Source of the DNA: Pseudonocardia asaccharolytica DSM 44247 = NBRC 16224
GTDB taxonomy: Bacteria > Actinomycetota > Actinomycetes > Mycobacteriales > Pseudonocardiaceae
Direction: 5' to 3'
Assembly (NCBI RefSeq): GCF_000423625.1
Contig: NZ_AUII01000003.1
Location: 310,001 to 374,000 of the forward strand
Length of the DNA stretch: 64,000 bases
In this document: positions 36,540-47,865 of the stretch, in pieces
How positions within the stretch are numbered: position 1 is the first letter of the stretch
How the letters are laid out: every line of letters starts with the position of its first letter
Notes under the pieces: generated by a model
What the model was told of the DNA's origin: nothing
The model's input: only the letters and a program-made list of their open reading frames with translations
The model's database searches: none
Position numbers and translations under genes: made by a program

Positions 36540-36839
36540 CTCTTCCGTCGCCGTGACCTGCGCGCCCAGCTCTCGATGCACGGACCGCTGCTGCTGGTGA
36601 TGCTGATCATGGTGTTGGGCTTCGTGCGGGTGCTCACGGCCCACTGGCGGGAAGGATCGGTCCTGCTCGGCGGCGCGCTGCTGGTCGCGGCGACGCTGCG
36701 GATCCTCCTCCCGGACGACCGGATCGGTCTGCTGGCCATCCGCAGCCGGGTGATCGACGTGTGGTGTTACACCGGGTTCGGTCTGGTCATGATCGCGCTC
36801 GCGGTGACCATCACCCGGGCCACGCTGACCGCCCCCTGA
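36534..36839 (+). CDS. DUF3017 small membrane protein
   Basis: A 101-residue protein with three hydrophobic helices (about residues 16-33, 41-58 and 75-95) and a basic N-terminus. It follows folD as DUF3017 genes usually do in actinobacteria. GTG at 36534 lies in the second copy of the folD-end repeat, which also supplies a GGAG upstream, so the duplication carries the gene's start signal. The function is unknown. Confidence 0.8.
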   Translation: MSLFRRRDLRAQLSMHGPLLLVMLIMVLGFVRVLTAHWREGSVLLGGALLVAATLRILLPDDRIGLLAIRSRVIDVWCYTGFGLVMIALAVTITRATLTAP

Positions 36840-36889
36840 CGGGCAGCGACGGCTGGGCGCCGCAGCTGAGGCGACGGCACCATCGGAGG

Positions 36890-38200
36890 ATGACCGAGGA
36901 GCGCACGGCGCGGATCGTCGACACCCTGGTGGACGCCTTCTCCGACCTCATGGCGGTCGCTCCAGCCGCCTTCCGCACCAAGTTCCGGAAGATGGCGGCG
37001 GACCCGTTCGCGTTCTACCGGGGCAGCGCCTGCCTGTTCTACGCCGACGTGGCCGGGCGCGCGGACCCGTGGGCCGACGAACGCAGCGGTCGCATCTGGA
37101 TCCAGGGCGACCTGCATGCCGAGAACTTCGGCACCTACATGGACGGCGACGGGGTCCTGATCTTCGATGTCAACGACTTCGACGAGGCCTACCTCGGCCA
37201 CTTCACCTGGGACGTCACCCGGTTCGCCGCGAGCCTCGCGCTGCTCGGCTGGCGCAAGGCGATCTCCGATGGGGACATCACCGCCCTCGTGCGCTGCTAT
37301 ACCGAGGCCTACCTCGACCAGGTCCGCCTCTTCCTCGACGAGGCCGACGAGCGGGGCTTCGCGCTGCGCCTGGACAACACCGACGGCCCGCTGCAGCAGG
37401 TGCTGCAGCTGGCCAAGCTGCGCACCCGGGTGGCGTTGCTGGACAGGATCACCGAGACGGAGGGTGTCGACCGGATCCTGCGGCCTGGTCCCGGCCTGCG
37501 CCGCCTCGACGACGACGAGCGCGGTCGCGTCACCGAGGCCTTCGAGCGCTACCTGGGCACGATCCCGGAGTCGAAACGCTTCCGCGGCGTGACCTACGCG
37601 ATCAAGGACGTGGCCGGCCGCAGCGGCCTGGGCATCGGCAGCGCCGGGCTGCCCGCGTACACCGTGCTCATCGAGGGGTTCAACCAGGCCCTGGACAATG
37701 ACGTCGTGCTGTCGATGAAGCAGGGCAACGTGGCGGCGCCGTCGCGGGTGGTGACCGACCCCGCCCTCGCCCGGCATTTCCGGCATCACGGGCATCGCAC
37801 CGCCGTCTCCCAGCGTGCGCTGCAGGCGCACGCCGACCCGCTGCTCGGCTACACCGACCTCGACGGCGTCGGTTTCGTCGTCAACGAGATCTCGCCTTAC
37901 GCGACCGACCTGGACTGGTCGGAGCTCACCGAGCCGTCCGAGATCGCACCGGTGGTCGAGTACCTGGGCCGGGCCACGGCGAAGGTGCACTGCGTCGCGG
38001 ACTCCGACGCCGACCACTCGCTGGTCGACTTCCAGACCGAGGAGGCGATCACGAACGTGGTCGCGGGCCGGGAGGAGGAGTTCATCGACTGGGTGACGGC
38101 GTTCGCGCAGGACTACGCCGGCCAGGTGCGGACCGATCACGCGTTGTTCGTCGATGCCTTCCGCAGCGGGGCGATCCCCGGGGTGGCGTCCACCGGCTAG
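36890..38200 (+). CDS. DUF2252 kinase-like protein
   Basis: A 436-residue soluble protein of DUF2252, a family with a phosphotransferase-like fold. [15 protein letters not shown] near residue 43, [13 protein letters not shown], and [20 protein letters not shown] match the family; HAENFG and DFDEA resemble catalytic-loop and metal-binding motifs of APH-type kinases. ATG at 36890 directly follows GGAGG, which is closer than usual. It lies between DUF3017 and icd with no close partner. No substrate is known to me. Confidence 0.8.
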   Translation: MTEERTARIVDTLVDAFSDLMAVAPAAFRTKFRKMAADPFAFYRGSACLFYADVAGRADPWADERSGRIWIQGDLHAENFGTYMDGDGVLIFDVNDFDEAYLGHFTWDVTRFAASLALLGWRKAISDGDITALVRCYTEAYLDQVRLFLDEADERGFALRLDNTDGPLQQVLQLAKLRTRVALLDRITETEGVDRILRPGPGLRRLDDDERGRVTEAFERYLGTIPESKRFRGVTYAIKDVAGRSGLGIGSAGLPAYTVLIEGFNQALDNDVVLSMKQGNVAAPSRVVTDPALARHFRHHGHRTAVSQRALQAHADPLLGYTDLDGVGFVVNEISPYATDLDWSELTEPSEIAPVVEYLGRATAKVHCVADSDADHSLVDFQTEEAITNVVAGREEEFIDWVTAFAQDYAGQVRTDHALFVDAFRSGAIPGVASTG

Positions 38201-38253
38201 CAGTACGCTCGTACCGGATACCACGAGTTTCCCGAGAGGAGAGCCCGGCCGAC

Positions 38254-39468
38254 ATGGCGAAGATCAAGGTCGAGGGCACTGTCGTCGAGCTCGACGGCGA
38301 CGAGATGACCCGGATCATCTGGCAGTTCATCAAGGACAAGCTGATCCACCCGTACCTCGACGTCAACCTCGAGTACTACGACCTGAGCATCGAGTCCCGA
38401 GACAAGACCGACGACCAGATCACGATCGACGCCGCGAACGCCATCAAGCGTCACGGCGTGGGCGTGAAGTGCGCGACGATCACGCCGGACGAGGCCCGCG
38501 TCGAGGAGTTCGGTCTCAAGAAGATGTGGCGGTCCCCGAACGGGACGATCCGCAACATCCTCGGCGGCGTGATCTTCCGCGAGCCGATCATCATCTCGAA
38601 CATCCCGCGGCTCGTCCCCGGCTGGACCAAGCCGATCATCATCGGCCGCCACGCGTTCGGTGACCAGTACCGCGCCACCGACTTCCGGTTCCCCGGCGAG
38701 GGCACGCTGACGGTCACCTTCACCCCTGCCGACGGCTCCGAGCCGATGCAGCACGAGGTGTTCCAGGCCCCCGGTTCCGGTGTGGCCATGGCGATGTACA
38801 ACCTCGACGAGTCGATCCGCGACTTCGCGCGGGCGTCGATGAACTACGGGCTCACCCGGAACTACCCGGTGTACCTCTCGACCAAGAACACGATCCTCAA
38901 GGCCTACGACGGCCGGTTCAAGGACCTGTTCGCCGAGGTCTACGAGACCGAGTTCAAGGACAAGTTCGAGGCGGCCGGGCTCACCTACGAGCACCGGCTC
39001 ATCGACGACATGGTCGCGGCCGCGTTGAAGTGGGAGGGCGGGTACGTCTGGGCCGCCAAGAACTACGACGGCGACGTCCAGTCCGACACCGTTGCGCAGG
39101 GCTTCGGTTCGCTGGGTCTCATGACCAGCGTGCTGATGACCCCGGACGGCAAGACCGTCGAGGCCGAGGCCGCGCACGGCACCGTCACCCGGCACTTCCG
39201 CCAGCACCAGGCCGGGAAGCCGACCTCGACCAACCCGATCGCCTCGATCTACGCCTGGACCCGTGGCCTGGCCCACCGCGGCAAGCTGGACGGCAACACC
39301 GAGCTGATCGGCTTCGCCGCCGCGCTCGAGGACGTCGTCGTCAAGACCGTCGAGAGCGGCAAGATGACCAAGGACCTCGCGCTGCTGGTCGACAAGGACG
39401 CGCCGTTCCTCACCACCGAGGAGTTCCTGGCCGCGCTGGACGCGAACCTGCAGGCCGCCAGGGCCTGA
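38254..39468 (+). CDS. icd: NADP-dependent isocitrate dehydrogenase, dimeric type
   Basis: It decarboxylates isocitrate to 2-oxoglutarate in the TCA cycle. The protein has 404 residues of the eukaryote-like class: [50 protein letters not shown] with the isocitrate serine, and AAHGTVTRH in the NADP domain. A GAGAGGAGAG precedes ATG 38254 at a rather long distance. A strong hairpin follows. In mycobacteria icd1 lies in the corresponding block. Monomeric IDH is excluded by length and motifs. Confidence 0.95.
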   Translation: MAKIKVEGTVVELDGDEMTRIIWQFIKDKLIHPYLDVNLEYYDLSIESRDKTDDQITIDAANAIKRHGVGVKCATITPDEARVEEFGLKKMWRSPNGTIRNILGGVIFREPIIISNIPRLVPGWTKPIIIGRHAFGDQYRATDFRFPGEGTLTVTFTPADGSEPMQHEVFQAPGSGVAMAMYNLDESIRDFARASMNYGLTRNYPVYLSTKNTILKAYDGRFKDLFAEVYETEFKDKFEAAGLTYEHRLIDDMVAAALKWEGGYVWAAKNYDGDVQSDTVAQGFGSLGLMTSVLMTPDGKTVEAEAAHGTVTRHFRQHQAGKPTSTNPIASIYAWTRGLAHRGKLDGNTELIGFAAALEDVVVKTVESGKMTKDLALLVDKDAPFLTTEEFLAALDANLQAARA

Positions 39469-39488
39469 ACCGGCCGCTCGCGCGACGA

Positions 39489-39525
39489 GGGCGGGTGGTG
39501 GGGTGACCGGCCCCACCGCCCGCCC
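39489..39525 (+). terminator. Terminator after icd
   Basis: GGGCGGGTGGTGGGG at 39489-39503 pairs with CCCCACCGCCCGCCC at 39511-39525 (15 bp, one G-U pair) around a 7-base loop, followed by TTGATCATT. It starts 20 bases after the icd stop. Confidence 0.75.
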
Positions 39526-39605
39526 TTGATCATTCCCCCGATCGACGCCGTCACCGACCCGTTGCACTCCGCTACGGTGATCCCAACTGCGCGCCGGGAG
39601 AGGTC

Positions 39606-39944
39606 ATGGCCAAGATCAAGATGCCCAAGCTGGAGGCGTCGACGTTCCGGGGGTGGACGTTCGTGCTGGTCGCCGGGGTGGTGCTCACGGTGCTCGCGAT
39701 GATCGATCGCGGCGGGCTCACCGGCCTTGCCACCGGCAGGACGGGGTGCGTCATGACCGTGACGGCGACCGAGGTCAACATCCGCTCGGCGCCCGGTACC
39801 GAGCTGGCGCCGGTCGGCGTCCTGCGGGAGGGCGACCAGGTCGACGCCGAGCGCGTCGTCACCAACGGGTTTCGCCAGCTGGCGGGCGAGGATCGCTGGG
39901 TGTATGACGCGAGCCTGACCCCGACCACGGGTAGCCGCTGTTGA
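39606..39944 (+). CDS. Membrane-anchored SH3-like domain protein
   Basis: A 112-residue protein with one N-terminal membrane helix (about residues 17-36) and a bacterial SH3 domain (VTATEVNIRSAPGTELAPVG then VLREGDQVDAERV and DRWVYDASLTP) outside the membrane. Two cysteines, one before the domain and one at the C-terminus, could form a disulfide. The next gene, xth, starts inside its stop (TTGA), so they are co-translated. A wall-binding role is plausible but unproven. Confidence 0.75.
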   Translation: MAKIKMPKLEASTFRGWTFVLVAGVVLTVLAMIDRGGLTGLATGRTGCVMTVTATEVNIRSAPGTELAPVGVLREGDQVDAERVVTNGFRQLAGEDRWVYDASLTPTTGSRC

Positions 39945-40786
39945 TCCCTGAACTGTCGGCCACCGAGCCGGGCCGCGGACCGCTCACGGTCAGCTCCGTC
40001 AACGTCAACGGGATCCGGGCGGCCGGACCGAAGGGTCTGACCGCGTGGCTGGCGTCGAGTACCGCGGACATCGTGTGTCTGCAGGAGGTCCGGGCCCGCC
40101 CGGAGGATCTGCCCGCCGGCCTGCTCGCCACCCTCGACGGTCTCGGCTGGCAGCTCACTCTCGCGCCGTGCGAGACCGCGCCCGGCCGCAGCGGCGTCGC
40201 CGTGCTGACCCGCATCGAGCCGGAGGCGGTGCGCATCGGCATGGGGCTGGCGGAGTTCGCGGGCTCGGGGCGCTACCTCGAGGTGGATCTTCCCGGGTTG
40301 ACCGTCGCCTCGCTGTACCTGCCCAAGGGCGCCGCGGGCACGCCCAAACAGGACGAGAAGGACCGGTTCCTGGCGGGGCTCGCCCCGTATCTGGCCGAGC
40401 GCAGGGGGAAGGCCGCCGCGGAGGACCGCGAGGTGCTCGTGTGCGGCGACTGGAACATCGCCCATACCCGCGCCGACCTGCGCAACTGGCGTGGAAACGG
40501 CAAGAACTCCGGGTTCCTCCCGCACGAGCGGGAGTGGATCGGGTCGCTGTTCGCGTCCGGCTACGTCGATGTGGTGCGGATGCTGCACCCGGACGTCGAC
40601 GGACCGTACACGTGGTGGTCGTATCGCGGGCGGGCCTTCGACAACGACACCGGCTGGCGCATCGACTATCAGGTCGCGACCCCCGGCCTCGCGGCCCGCG
40701 CCCGCAGCGCGGCGGTGGAGCGCGCGCCCAGCTACGACCGGCGCTGGTCCGATCATGCGCCGGTCACCGTGCGGTATCGGCGCTGA
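39941..40786 (+). CDS. Exodeoxyribonuclease III / AP endonuclease
   Basis: An exonuclease III family repair enzyme that cleaves at abasic sites. Motifs are SVNVNGIRAA, DIVCLQEVRA (metal Glu), LYLPKGAAG, VCGDWNIAHT (metal Asp/Asn), and WRIDYQVATPGL with a C-terminal WSDHAPVTVRYR (catalytic His). The start is TTG at 39941, overlapping the SH3 gene stop; a start nearer LTVSSVN is possible. The length of 281 residues fits. It may be co-transcribed with ybaK downstream. Confidence 0.9.
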   Translation: MIPELSATEPGRGPLTVSSVNVNGIRAAGPKGLTAWLASSTADIVCLQEVRARPEDLPAGLLATLDGLGWQLTLAPCETAPGRSGVAVLTRIEPEAVRIGMGLAEFAGSGRYLEVDLPGLTVASLYLPKGAAGTPKQDEKDRFLAGLAPYLAERRGKAAAEDREVLVCGDWNIAHTRADLRNWRGNGKNSGFLPHEREWIGSLFASGYVDVVRMLHPDVDGPYTWWSYRGRAFDNDTGWRIDYQVATPGLAARARSAAVERAPSYDRRWSDHAPVTVRYRR

Positions 40787-40844
40787 GCCGCGACGGCGCG
40801 GATATCCCCGAGTCGCCGGCGGGGCGACATGGTCGAATGCCCGG

Positions 40845-41360
40845 GTGAGCAGTTCGCCGAATCCTGAGCCGAGTGGGGCGATCAGCCACCCCAACGTGGA
40901 CCGCGTCCGTGCCCACCTGACCGCGGCCGGGGCCGACCCGGCCAGCGTCGCGGGGCTGCGGATCCTGCCCGATGCGGCCGCGACGGCGGCCGCGGCGGCC
41001 GCGGCCCTCGACGTCGAGGTGGGGCAGATCGCGAACTCGTTGGTCTTCGATGCCGACGGGACTCCGTTGCTCGTCCTCACCTCCGGCGCCCACCGGGTGA
41101 ACACGGCCACGATCGCGGCGCTGATCGGCGCGCAGCGGGTGCGGCGGGCGAGCCCGGAGTTCGTCTACGCCGCCACCGGGCAGCGGATCGGTGGGGTCGC
41201 GCCGGTCGGGCATCCCGAGCCGTTGCGCACACTGGTCGATCGCGCGCTGGAGCGCCACCTGCAGATCTGGGCCGCGGGCGGGATCCCGCACGCGGTGTTC
41301 CCGACGACCTTCGCCGAGCTGTTGAAGGTGACCGGCGGAACGCCCGCCGACGTCGCTTGA
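40845..41360 (+). CDS. YbaK/EbsC-family aminoacyl-tRNA deacylase
   Basis: A 171-residue member of the ProX/YbaK family that hydrolyses mischarged tRNA such as Cys-tRNA(Pro). The core has EVGQIANSLVFDADGTPLLV, SGAHRVN, and IGGVAPVGHPEPL, with the conserved Lys position occupied by Gln in IAN context, so the exact specificity is uncertain. GTG at 40845 follows a short gap after xth. The N-terminus is Ala-rich. Confidence 0.85.
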   Translation: MSSSPNPEPSGAISHPNVDRVRAHLTAAGADPASVAGLRILPDAAATAAAAAAALDVEVGQIANSLVFDADGTPLLVLTSGAHRVNTATIAALIGAQRVRRASPEFVYAATGQRIGGVAPVGHPEPLRTLVDRALERHLQIWAAGGIPHAVFPTTFAELLKVTGGTPADVA

Positions 41361-41415
41361 CCGCGCCGAGCGTGCATAGGTCGACGGTCATCGAACCACG
41401 ACCTACTGTGGCCCC

Positions 41416-44040
41416 ATGAACGACGAGCGCCCCCGCCCGGCCTCCTCCGAGCCGTCTCCATCCGCGTCGATCCCATCGGCTTCGGCCCCATCGGCTTCGG
41501 CGCTGCGAAGGGCCCTGCGACGGGCGCGGGACGGTGCGGTCCTGGATGTCACGGAGGCCGCGGTGCTGCTCGCCGCCCGCGACGGCGAACTCGACGCGCT
41601 GCTCGACGCCGCGGCCCGGGTGCGTGACGCGGGCCTGGGCCACGCCGGCCGCCCGGGCGTGGTGACGTACTCGCGCAAGGTGTTCATCCCGCTGACCCGG
41701 CTGTGCCGGGATCGCTGCCACTACTGCACGTTCGCGACGGTGCCGCACCGGGTGCCCGCGGCGTTCCTCGAACGCGACGAGGTGCTCGAGATCGCCCGGG
41801 CCGGGGCCGCGGCGGGGTGCAAGGAGGCGCTGTTCACCCTCGGGGACCGCCCGGAGGACCGCTGGCCTGCCGCGAAGGAGTGGCTGCACGCCCGCGGGTA
41901 CGACTCGACCCTGGACTACCTGCGGTCGTGCGCGATCGCGGTGCTGGAGGAGACCGGGCTGCTGCCGCACCTCAACCCGGGCGTGCTGTCGTGGGCGGAG
42001 CTGACCCGGCTCAAGCCCGTCGCGCCGAGCATGGGGATGATGCTGGAGACCACCGCGACCCGGCTGTGGTCGCATCCCGGTGGGCCGCATTACGGCAGCC
42101 CGGACAAGGAGCCCGCGGTCCGGCTGCGCTGCCTCACCGACGCCGGCCGCGTCGGCGTCCCGTTCACCACCGGGATCCTCATCGGCATCGGGGAGACCCG
42201 GACCGAGCGCGCCGAGTCGATCTTCGCGATCCGGTCCGCGGCCCGGGCGCACGGACACGTCCAGGAAGTCATCGTGCAGAACTTCCGGGCCAAGCCCGAC
42301 ACCGCGATGGCGAACGACCCGGACGCCGATCTCGCCGATCTCGCCGCGACGATCGCCGTCGCCCGCCTGGTGCTGGGGCCGAAGATGCGGATCCAGGCGC
42401 CGCCGAACCTGGTTGGCGACGAGTTCACGCTGATGCTGCGGGCGGGCATCGACGACTGGGGCGGGGTCTCGCCGGTCACCGCCGACCACGTCAACCCGGA
42501 GCGGCCGTGGCCGGCGATCGACGAGCTCGCGGCGCGGTCGGCCGAGTACGGATTCGTGCTGCGGGAGCGGCTGACCGCGTACCCGGGGTATGTGCTGGCG
42601 GGCTCGCCGTGGATCGACACCCGGTTGCACGCACACGTCGCGGCACTGGCCGACCCGGCGACCGGTCTGGCGAACGAGGACGCGCGGGTGGAGGGCAGAC
42701 TGTGGCAGGAGCCGGACGGCGGGTTCGCGGCCACCGGGCGGATCGACCTGAACACCTCGATCGACACGACCGGGCGGGCCGCCGACCGGCGCGGCGACTT
42801 CGACTCGGTGTACGGCGACTGGGACGCCCTGCGCGACGAGCTCGCCGCCCGGCCGGCCGCCGCGCCACCCCAGCGCGGAGCGCAGGCGAAGCGCGCCTCG
42901 GCACAGCGGCTCGACGCGGATGTGCGCGCCGGGCTGGCGCTGGCCGCGTCCGATCCCGCGGCGCTGCTCGACCCGGCCAACGCCGCGGCCGCGATGGCCG
43001 TGCTGACCTGCGATGGAACGGCGCTGGAGGAGCTGGCCCGGCTCGCGGACCGGCTGCGCGCCGAGGTGGTCGGCGAACCGGTCACCTACGTGATCAACCG
43101 AAACATCAACTTCTCGAACGTGTGCTACGTCGGCTGCCGGTTCTGCGCGTTCGCCCAGCGGGAGCGCGACGCGGATGCGTTCCGGCTCTCGCTCGACGAG
43201 GTCGCCGCCCGGACGGTCGAGGCGGTGTCCCACGGCGCCACCGAGGTCTGCATGCAGGGCGGCATCGATCCGCAGCTGCCGGTGGGCTTCTACGCCGATC
43301 TGGTGCGGGCGGTGAAGGCGGCGGTGCCCGGCATGCACGTGCACGCGTTCTCCCCGATGGAGATCGTGTCCGCGGCGGCGAAGGCCGGGGTGTCGACCGC
43401 CGAGTGGCTCACCGAGCTGCGGGACGCCGGGCTGGACTCGATCCCCGGCACCGCGGCGGAGATCCTCGACGACGAGGTTCGATGGGTGCTCACGAAGGGC
43501 AAGCTGCCGGCGTCGCAGTGGATCGAGGTCGTCACGACGGCACATGAGCTGGGCATCCCGTCGTCGTCGACGATGATGTACGGGCACGTCGACTCCCCGC
43601 GACACTGGCTCGGCCACCTACGCACCCTGGCGCGGATCCAGGACGCGGCCCGGGAGCACGGCAAGGCCGGGTTCACCGAGTTCGTCCCGCTGCCGTTCGT
43701 GCACCACAACGCCCCGATCTATCTGGCCGGGATCGCCCGTCCGGGCCCGACCGAACGCGACAACCGGGCGGTGCACGCGTTCGCGCGGCTGGCCCTGCAC
43801 GGCCGGATCGACCATGTGCAGTGCTCGTGGGTGAAGCTCGGCGACGCGTTGGCCGCCCGGATCCTGGCCGGCGGGGCCGACGACATGGGCGGCACGCTGA
43901 TGGAGGAGACGATCAGCCGGATGGCGGGCTCGGAGAACGGTTCGGCACGCACCGTGGCCGAGCTGACCGCGATCGCGACGGCGGCGGGCAGGCCGATCCG
44001 CCAGCGCACCACCACCTACACCGCCCCGGTGAGTGCGTAA
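41416..44040 (+). CDS. fbiC: FO synthase, CofG/CofH fusion
   Basis: It makes 7,8-didemethyl-8-hydroxy-5-deazariboflavin, the chromophore of coenzyme F420. Two radical-SAM domains are fused. The CofG-like domain has its cluster motif CRDRCHYC at Cys97, Cys101 and Cys104; the CofH-like domain has CYVGCRFC at about Cys570, Cys574 and Cys577. At 874 residues it is a complete fused enzyme as in mycobacteria. The stop TAA lies inside the left arm of a 40-bp palindrome, so the protein ends APVSA. The F420 cofactor is used by many actinobacterial reductases. Confidence 0.95.
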   Translation: MNDERPRPASSEPSPSASIPSASAPSASALRRALRRARDGAVLDVTEAAVLLAARDGELDALLDAAARVRDAGLGHAGRPGVVTYSRKVFIPLTRLCRDRCHYCTFATVPHRVPAAFLERDEVLEIARAGAAAGCKEALFTLGDRPEDRWPAAKEWLHARGYDSTLDYLRSCAIAVLEETGLLPHLNPGVLSWAELTRLKPVAPSMGMMLETTATRLWSHPGGPHYGSPDKEPAVRLRCLTDAGRVGVPFTTGILIGIGETRTERAESIFAIRSAARAHGHVQEVIVQNFRAKPDTAMANDPDADLADLAATIAVARLVLGPKMRIQAPPNLVGDEFTLMLRAGIDDWGGVSPVTADHVNPERPWPAIDELAARSAEYGFVLRERLTAYPGYVLAGSPWIDTRLHAHVAALADPATGLANEDARVEGRLWQEPDGGFAATGRIDLNTSIDTTGRAADRRGDFDSVYGDWDALRDELAARPAAAPPQRGAQAKRASAQRLDADVRAGLALAASDPAALLDPANAAAAMAVLTCDGTALEELARLADRLRAEVVGEPVTYVINRNINFSNVCYVGCRFCAFAQRERDADAFRLSLDEVAARTVEAVSHGATEVCMQGGIDPQLPVGFYADLVRAVKAAVPGMHVHAFSPMEIVSAAAKAGVSTAEWLTELRDAGLDSIPGTAAEILDDEVRWVLTKGKLPASQWIEVVTTAHELGIPSSSTMMYGHVDSPRHWLGHLRTLARIQDAAREHGKAGFTEFVPLPFVHHNAPIYLAGIARPGPTERDNRAVHAFARLALHGRIDHVQCSWVKLGDALAARILAGGADDMGGTLMEETISRMAGSENGSARTVAELTAIATAAGRPIRQRTTTYTAPVSA

Positions 44041-44068
44041 CAGTGTTCTAACACTGTTACGCACTCAC
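44029..44068. repeat. 40-bp palindrome, copy A (fbiC 3' end)
   Basis: The left arm GTGAGTGCGTAACAGTGTT (44029-44047) is followed by CT and its exact complement (44050-44068). The fbiC stop TAA is at 44038-44040 within the arm. Two other near-identical copies are at 52031 and 58380. The conserved primary sequence sets it apart from an ordinary terminator. Confidence 0.95.
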
Positions 44069-44100
44069 CGGGGGTGTGAGCTGGGCGTACTGTGGTCGGT

Positions 44101-44262
44101 ATGGGTGTCCTCGGTGAACTGTTCCCCGGGCCGAAGATCAGGGACGAGGCCGGTGAGTCCGGCGACGGCGAGAAGTGGCGGCTCGGTCCGATCGATCTGG
44201 AGCGCGGGACGGTCGTCGTGCACCGCGCGCCGGCCGAGGAGGAGCCGGGGCCCGACGGCCCC

Positions 44263-44274
<12 letters not shown>
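44101..44274 (+). CDS. DUF6191-like small protein
   Basis: A 57-residue soluble protein (MGVLGELFPGPKIRDEAGES) with a WRLGPIDLERGTVVVHRAP core, resembling DUF6191 proteins of actinobacteria. It lies between two 40-bp palindromes, and its stop TAA (44272-44274) is inside the degenerate one, so the protein ends PVSE. No strong ribosome binding site precedes ATG 44101. The function is unknown. Confidence 0.65.
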
Positions 44275-45381
<1,107 letters not shown>

Positions 45382-45392
45382 GGTGAGGCCCG

Positions 45393-46454
45393 GTGGCTGC
45401 TGATGCGAAGACTGCGGGGACGGAGGTCGGCGACAAGCAGCCCACGAAGCTCGAACGGCTGCGTGCGCGCTACCCCTGGCTCGACCACCTCGTGCGGTCG
45501 GCGGAGCGCTACAAACAGAGCCACGGCGACCACTACGCCGCCGCCATCACCTATTTCAGCGTGCTCGCCCTCGTGCCGCTGCTGATGATCGCCTTCGCGG
45601 CTGCCGCGTTCGTGCTACGCGCCCAGCCCGACCTGCTCCGGCAGCTGCAGGACGGCATCACCAGCGCGGTGCCCGGTCCTCTCGGCGGCACCCTCAACAG
45701 TGTCGTCGAGACCGCGATCGGGCAGGCCGGCGCGGTCGGCGTGCTCGGCCTGCTCGGCGCGCTCTATTCGGGTGTCGGCTGGATGAGCAACCTGCGCGAG
45801 GCGTTGTCCGAGCAGTGGGCGCAGGCGGAGCAGCCGTCGAACGCGGTGAAGAAGCTGGTGTTCGACCTGATCGCGCTGGTCGGGCTCGGGCTCTCGCTGG
45901 TGGTCGCGTTCGCGGTGACGGCCGTGGGCACCGGGTTGGGCCGCACCCTGCTCGAGCTCGTCGGGCTGGGCGATCAGGGCTGGGCCCAGTTCCTGCTCGG
46001 GCTGGCGGGTGTCGTACTGGGGCTGGTCGCGAACTGGCTGGTCTTCCTGTGGGTCATCGCCCGGCTGCCCCGCGCGCCCGTGTCGGCGCGCAGTGCTCTC
46101 AAGGCGGCGCTGCTGGGCGCGATCGGGTTCGAGATCCTCAAGCAGATCATGACGATCTACCTGCGGACGGTGACGGCCTCGCCCGCGGGCGCGGCGTTCG
46201 GCTCGATCATCGGTCTGCTGATCTTCGTCTTCTTCGTCTCGCGGTTCCTGCTGTTCGTAACGGCCTGGGCAGCCACGGCCAGGGAGAACGAGCTGCCGCA
46301 GCGCGCCGAGGTGCCCGGGCCCGCGGTGATCCGCCCCGAGGTCGTCACGCACTCGGGGCCGGACGGGCGAACCGCGGCGGGCCTGGTCGGGGCCGGGGTG
46401 GTGATGGGGTTGCTGGGGATGCGGTTCTTCAGCGACGCCGCCCACCGCCGCTGA
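45393..46454 (+). CDS. YihY/BrkB-family inner membrane protein
   Basis: A 353-residue polytopic protein of the YihY (once called ribonuclease BN) family. HGDHYAAAITYFSVLALVPL is the family's first helix. Six hydrophobic segments follow, with YSGVGWMSNLREALSEQW between helices and GSIIGLLIFVFFVSRFLLF near the end. The family is proposed to be a transporter or scaffold; it is not a nuclease. GTG at 45393 is used, and the tail after residue 300 is long and polar. Partner of trpS. Confidence 0.85.
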   Translation: MAADAKTAGTEVGDKQPTKLERLRARYPWLDHLVRSAERYKQSHGDHYAAAITYFSVLALVPLLMIAFAAAAFVLRAQPDLLRQLQDGITSAVPGPLGGTLNSVVETAIGQAGAVGVLGLLGALYSGVGWMSNLREALSEQWAQAEQPSNAVKKLVFDLIALVGLGLSLVVAFAVTAVGTGLGRTLLELVGLGDQGWAQFLLGLAGVVLGLVANWLVFLWVIARLPRAPVSARSALKAALLGAIGFEILKQIMTIYLRTVTASPAGAAFGSIIGLLIFVFFVSRFLLFVTAWAATARENELPQRAEVPGPAVIRPEVVTHSGPDGRTAAGLVGAGVVMGLLGMRFFSDAAHRR

Positions 46455-46468
46455 CCCCGCCCCCGCGA

Positions 46469-46487
46469 GTCGCGGTATTTCCGCGAC
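46469..46487. terminator. Bidirectional terminator between YihY and the carboxypeptidase gene
   Basis: GTCGCGG (46469-46475) and CCGCGAC (46481-46487) form a 7-bp stem with a TATTT loop, centred in the 47-base gap where two genes converge. The outer flanks CCCCG and CGGGG can extend the pairing. Confidence 0.6.
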
Positions 46488-46501
46488 CGGGTCGGGGCCG
46501 A

Positions 46502-47758
46502 TCACCGCGGGATGCGTCGGCGCCCGACCACGACGACCAACGCGACGACCGCGGTGAGCGCACCGAGCCCGGCGAACAGCCGCGCGGAGGTCAGTCCGCT
46601 CCCCGCGCCGTCCTCGCCGCCGGCCGCCTGCAGGCCGGGACCATGCCCGGGGGGCTGCGGGGAGGCCGGACCGTCGGAGGCGGCGTCCACGAGCATCCCG
46701 ACCGAGGTCGACGCCGGCAGCGCGAACCCGTGGTCGAGCAGCGCCGCGGCCTGGCGCCACATCGGCTCCGGATGTTGCTCGCCGCGCACCAGCGCGACCA
46801 CCAACCGTCGCCCGTCGCGCTGTGCCGCCCCGACGAACGTGTGCCGGGCGACGTCGGTGAACCCGGTCTTTCCACCGATGGCCCCGGGGTAGCGCAGCAG
46901 CAACTGGTTGTCGGTGTAGAGCTGGAAGCCGGGCTTGTCGCCGTAGCCGGGGAACTCGACCGAGCGGGTGGCGATCAGCCGGGCGAACTCCGGCTTGCCC
47001 AGAGCCGCCCGGAACAACAATGCGAGGTCGTAGGCCGAGGTGGACATCCCGGGACCGTCCAGGCCGGACGGTGTCGCGGGCCGGGTGTCCAGCGCGCCCA
47101 GCCGAGCCGCCTCGGCGCTCATCGCGGTCAGCGTGGCCGGCACGCCGCCGAGCGCGCGCGCCAGCGTGTTGGCGGTGTCGTTGCCGGAGTTGAGCAGCAG
47201 TCCGGCGAGCAGCTGCCGGACGGTGTAGCGGCCGCCCGGTCCGATGCCGGCGCGGCTGCCGTCGACATGTGCGTCGCCCGCGGTGGCGACGACGACGGTA
47301 TCGAGGTCGAGGCGTTCCAGCGCCACCAGCGCGGTCAGGACCTTCAGCGTCGACGCCGGGCGCTGCCGGCCGTGCGGATCGTGCGCCTCGAGCACAGCGC
47401 CGGTGTCGAGGTCGGCGACGATCCATCCCGCCGCGCTGACCGCCGGGGGCGGGGTGGCGCCGGGGGCGAGCACGTGACCGCACGAGCCGAGCCGGGGCCC
47501 GCCCACCGGTTCGTCGGGGACGGGTAGTGGCGCGGGTGGGGCCGCACCGGGGACGAGCTCCTCGGGTGCCGCCGGGGACGGTGGCGCCTCCTGACCGGGG
47601 CAGACCCCGGGGTTCCCGGGGGACAGGTGCCGCTCGGCCACCGGCACGACCGGTGTGGCCGTCAGCGCGAGCTGACCTCCCGCCGCGACGATCAGTGCGA
47701 CGACCGCGGCCGACGCGGTCACCGCTGCGTGCAGCACCGCACAACGGACCCCGGTCAC
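46502..47758 (-). CDS. D-alanyl-D-alanine carboxypeptidase, DacB type
   Basis: A penicillin-binding protein of peptidase family S11 that trims the terminal D-Ala of wall peptides. Active-site motifs are ASTLK (SxxK), SGN in LLLNSGNDTAN, and KTG in GGKTGFTDVA. An N-terminal hydrophobic signal, a Pro-rich linker and a C-terminal membrane helix (LFAGLGALTAVVALVVVVG) followed by RRRIPR place it outside the cell, anchored at its end. GTG at 47758 is used, with a weak ribosome site. It is divergent from murJ; the two may act in the same wall pathway. Mycobacterial dacB1 lies in the same block. Confidence 0.9.
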   Translation of the reverse strand: MTGVRCAVLHAAVTASAAVVALIVAAGGQLALTATPVVPVAERHLSPGNPGVCPGQEAPPSPAAPEELVPGAAPPAPLPVPDEPVGGPRLGSCGHVLAPGATPPPAVSAAGWIVADLDTGAVLEAHDPHGRQRPASTLKVLTALVALERLDLDTVVVATAGDAHVDGSRAGIGPGGRYTVRQLLAGLLLNSGNDTANTLARALGGVPATLTAMSAEAARLGALDTRPATPSGLDGPGMSTSAYDLALLFRAALGKPEFARLIATRSVEFPGYGDKPGFQLYTDNQLLLRYPGAIGGKTGFTDVARHTFVGAAQRDGRRLVVALVRGEQHPEPMWRQAAALLDHGFALPASTSVGMLVDAASDGPASPQPPGHGPGLQAAGGEDGAGSGLTSARLFAGLGALTAVVALVVVVGRRRIPR

Positions 47759-47779
47759 AGGGGGAACCTAGTCCAGCTC

Positions 47780-47819
47780 GTGAGCGCGCAGCATCGCGGG
47801 AACAGTGTTACGCACGCAC
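47780..47819. repeat. 40-bp palindrome, decayed copy E
   Basis: The right arm AACAGTGTTACGCACGCAC (47801-47819) matches the intact copies at 17 of 19 positions. The left 19 bases begin GTGAGCGCG and match at about 12. Unlike the others it is between divergent gene starts. Confidence 0.6.
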
Positions 47820-47865
47820 GGGGCGAAGCCACGCCGGTGGTGAGGGTCGGGCACGATGGTGGCCG

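Noticed and set aside
41077..43617. A long leftward frame across fbiC
   Set aside because: It is the antisense of a clear radical-SAM protein and contains no recognisable domain.
45615..47744. A 709-codon leftward frame across the YihY and carboxypeptidase genes
   Set aside because: It is Arg-rich shadow sequence spanning two real genes on opposite strands.
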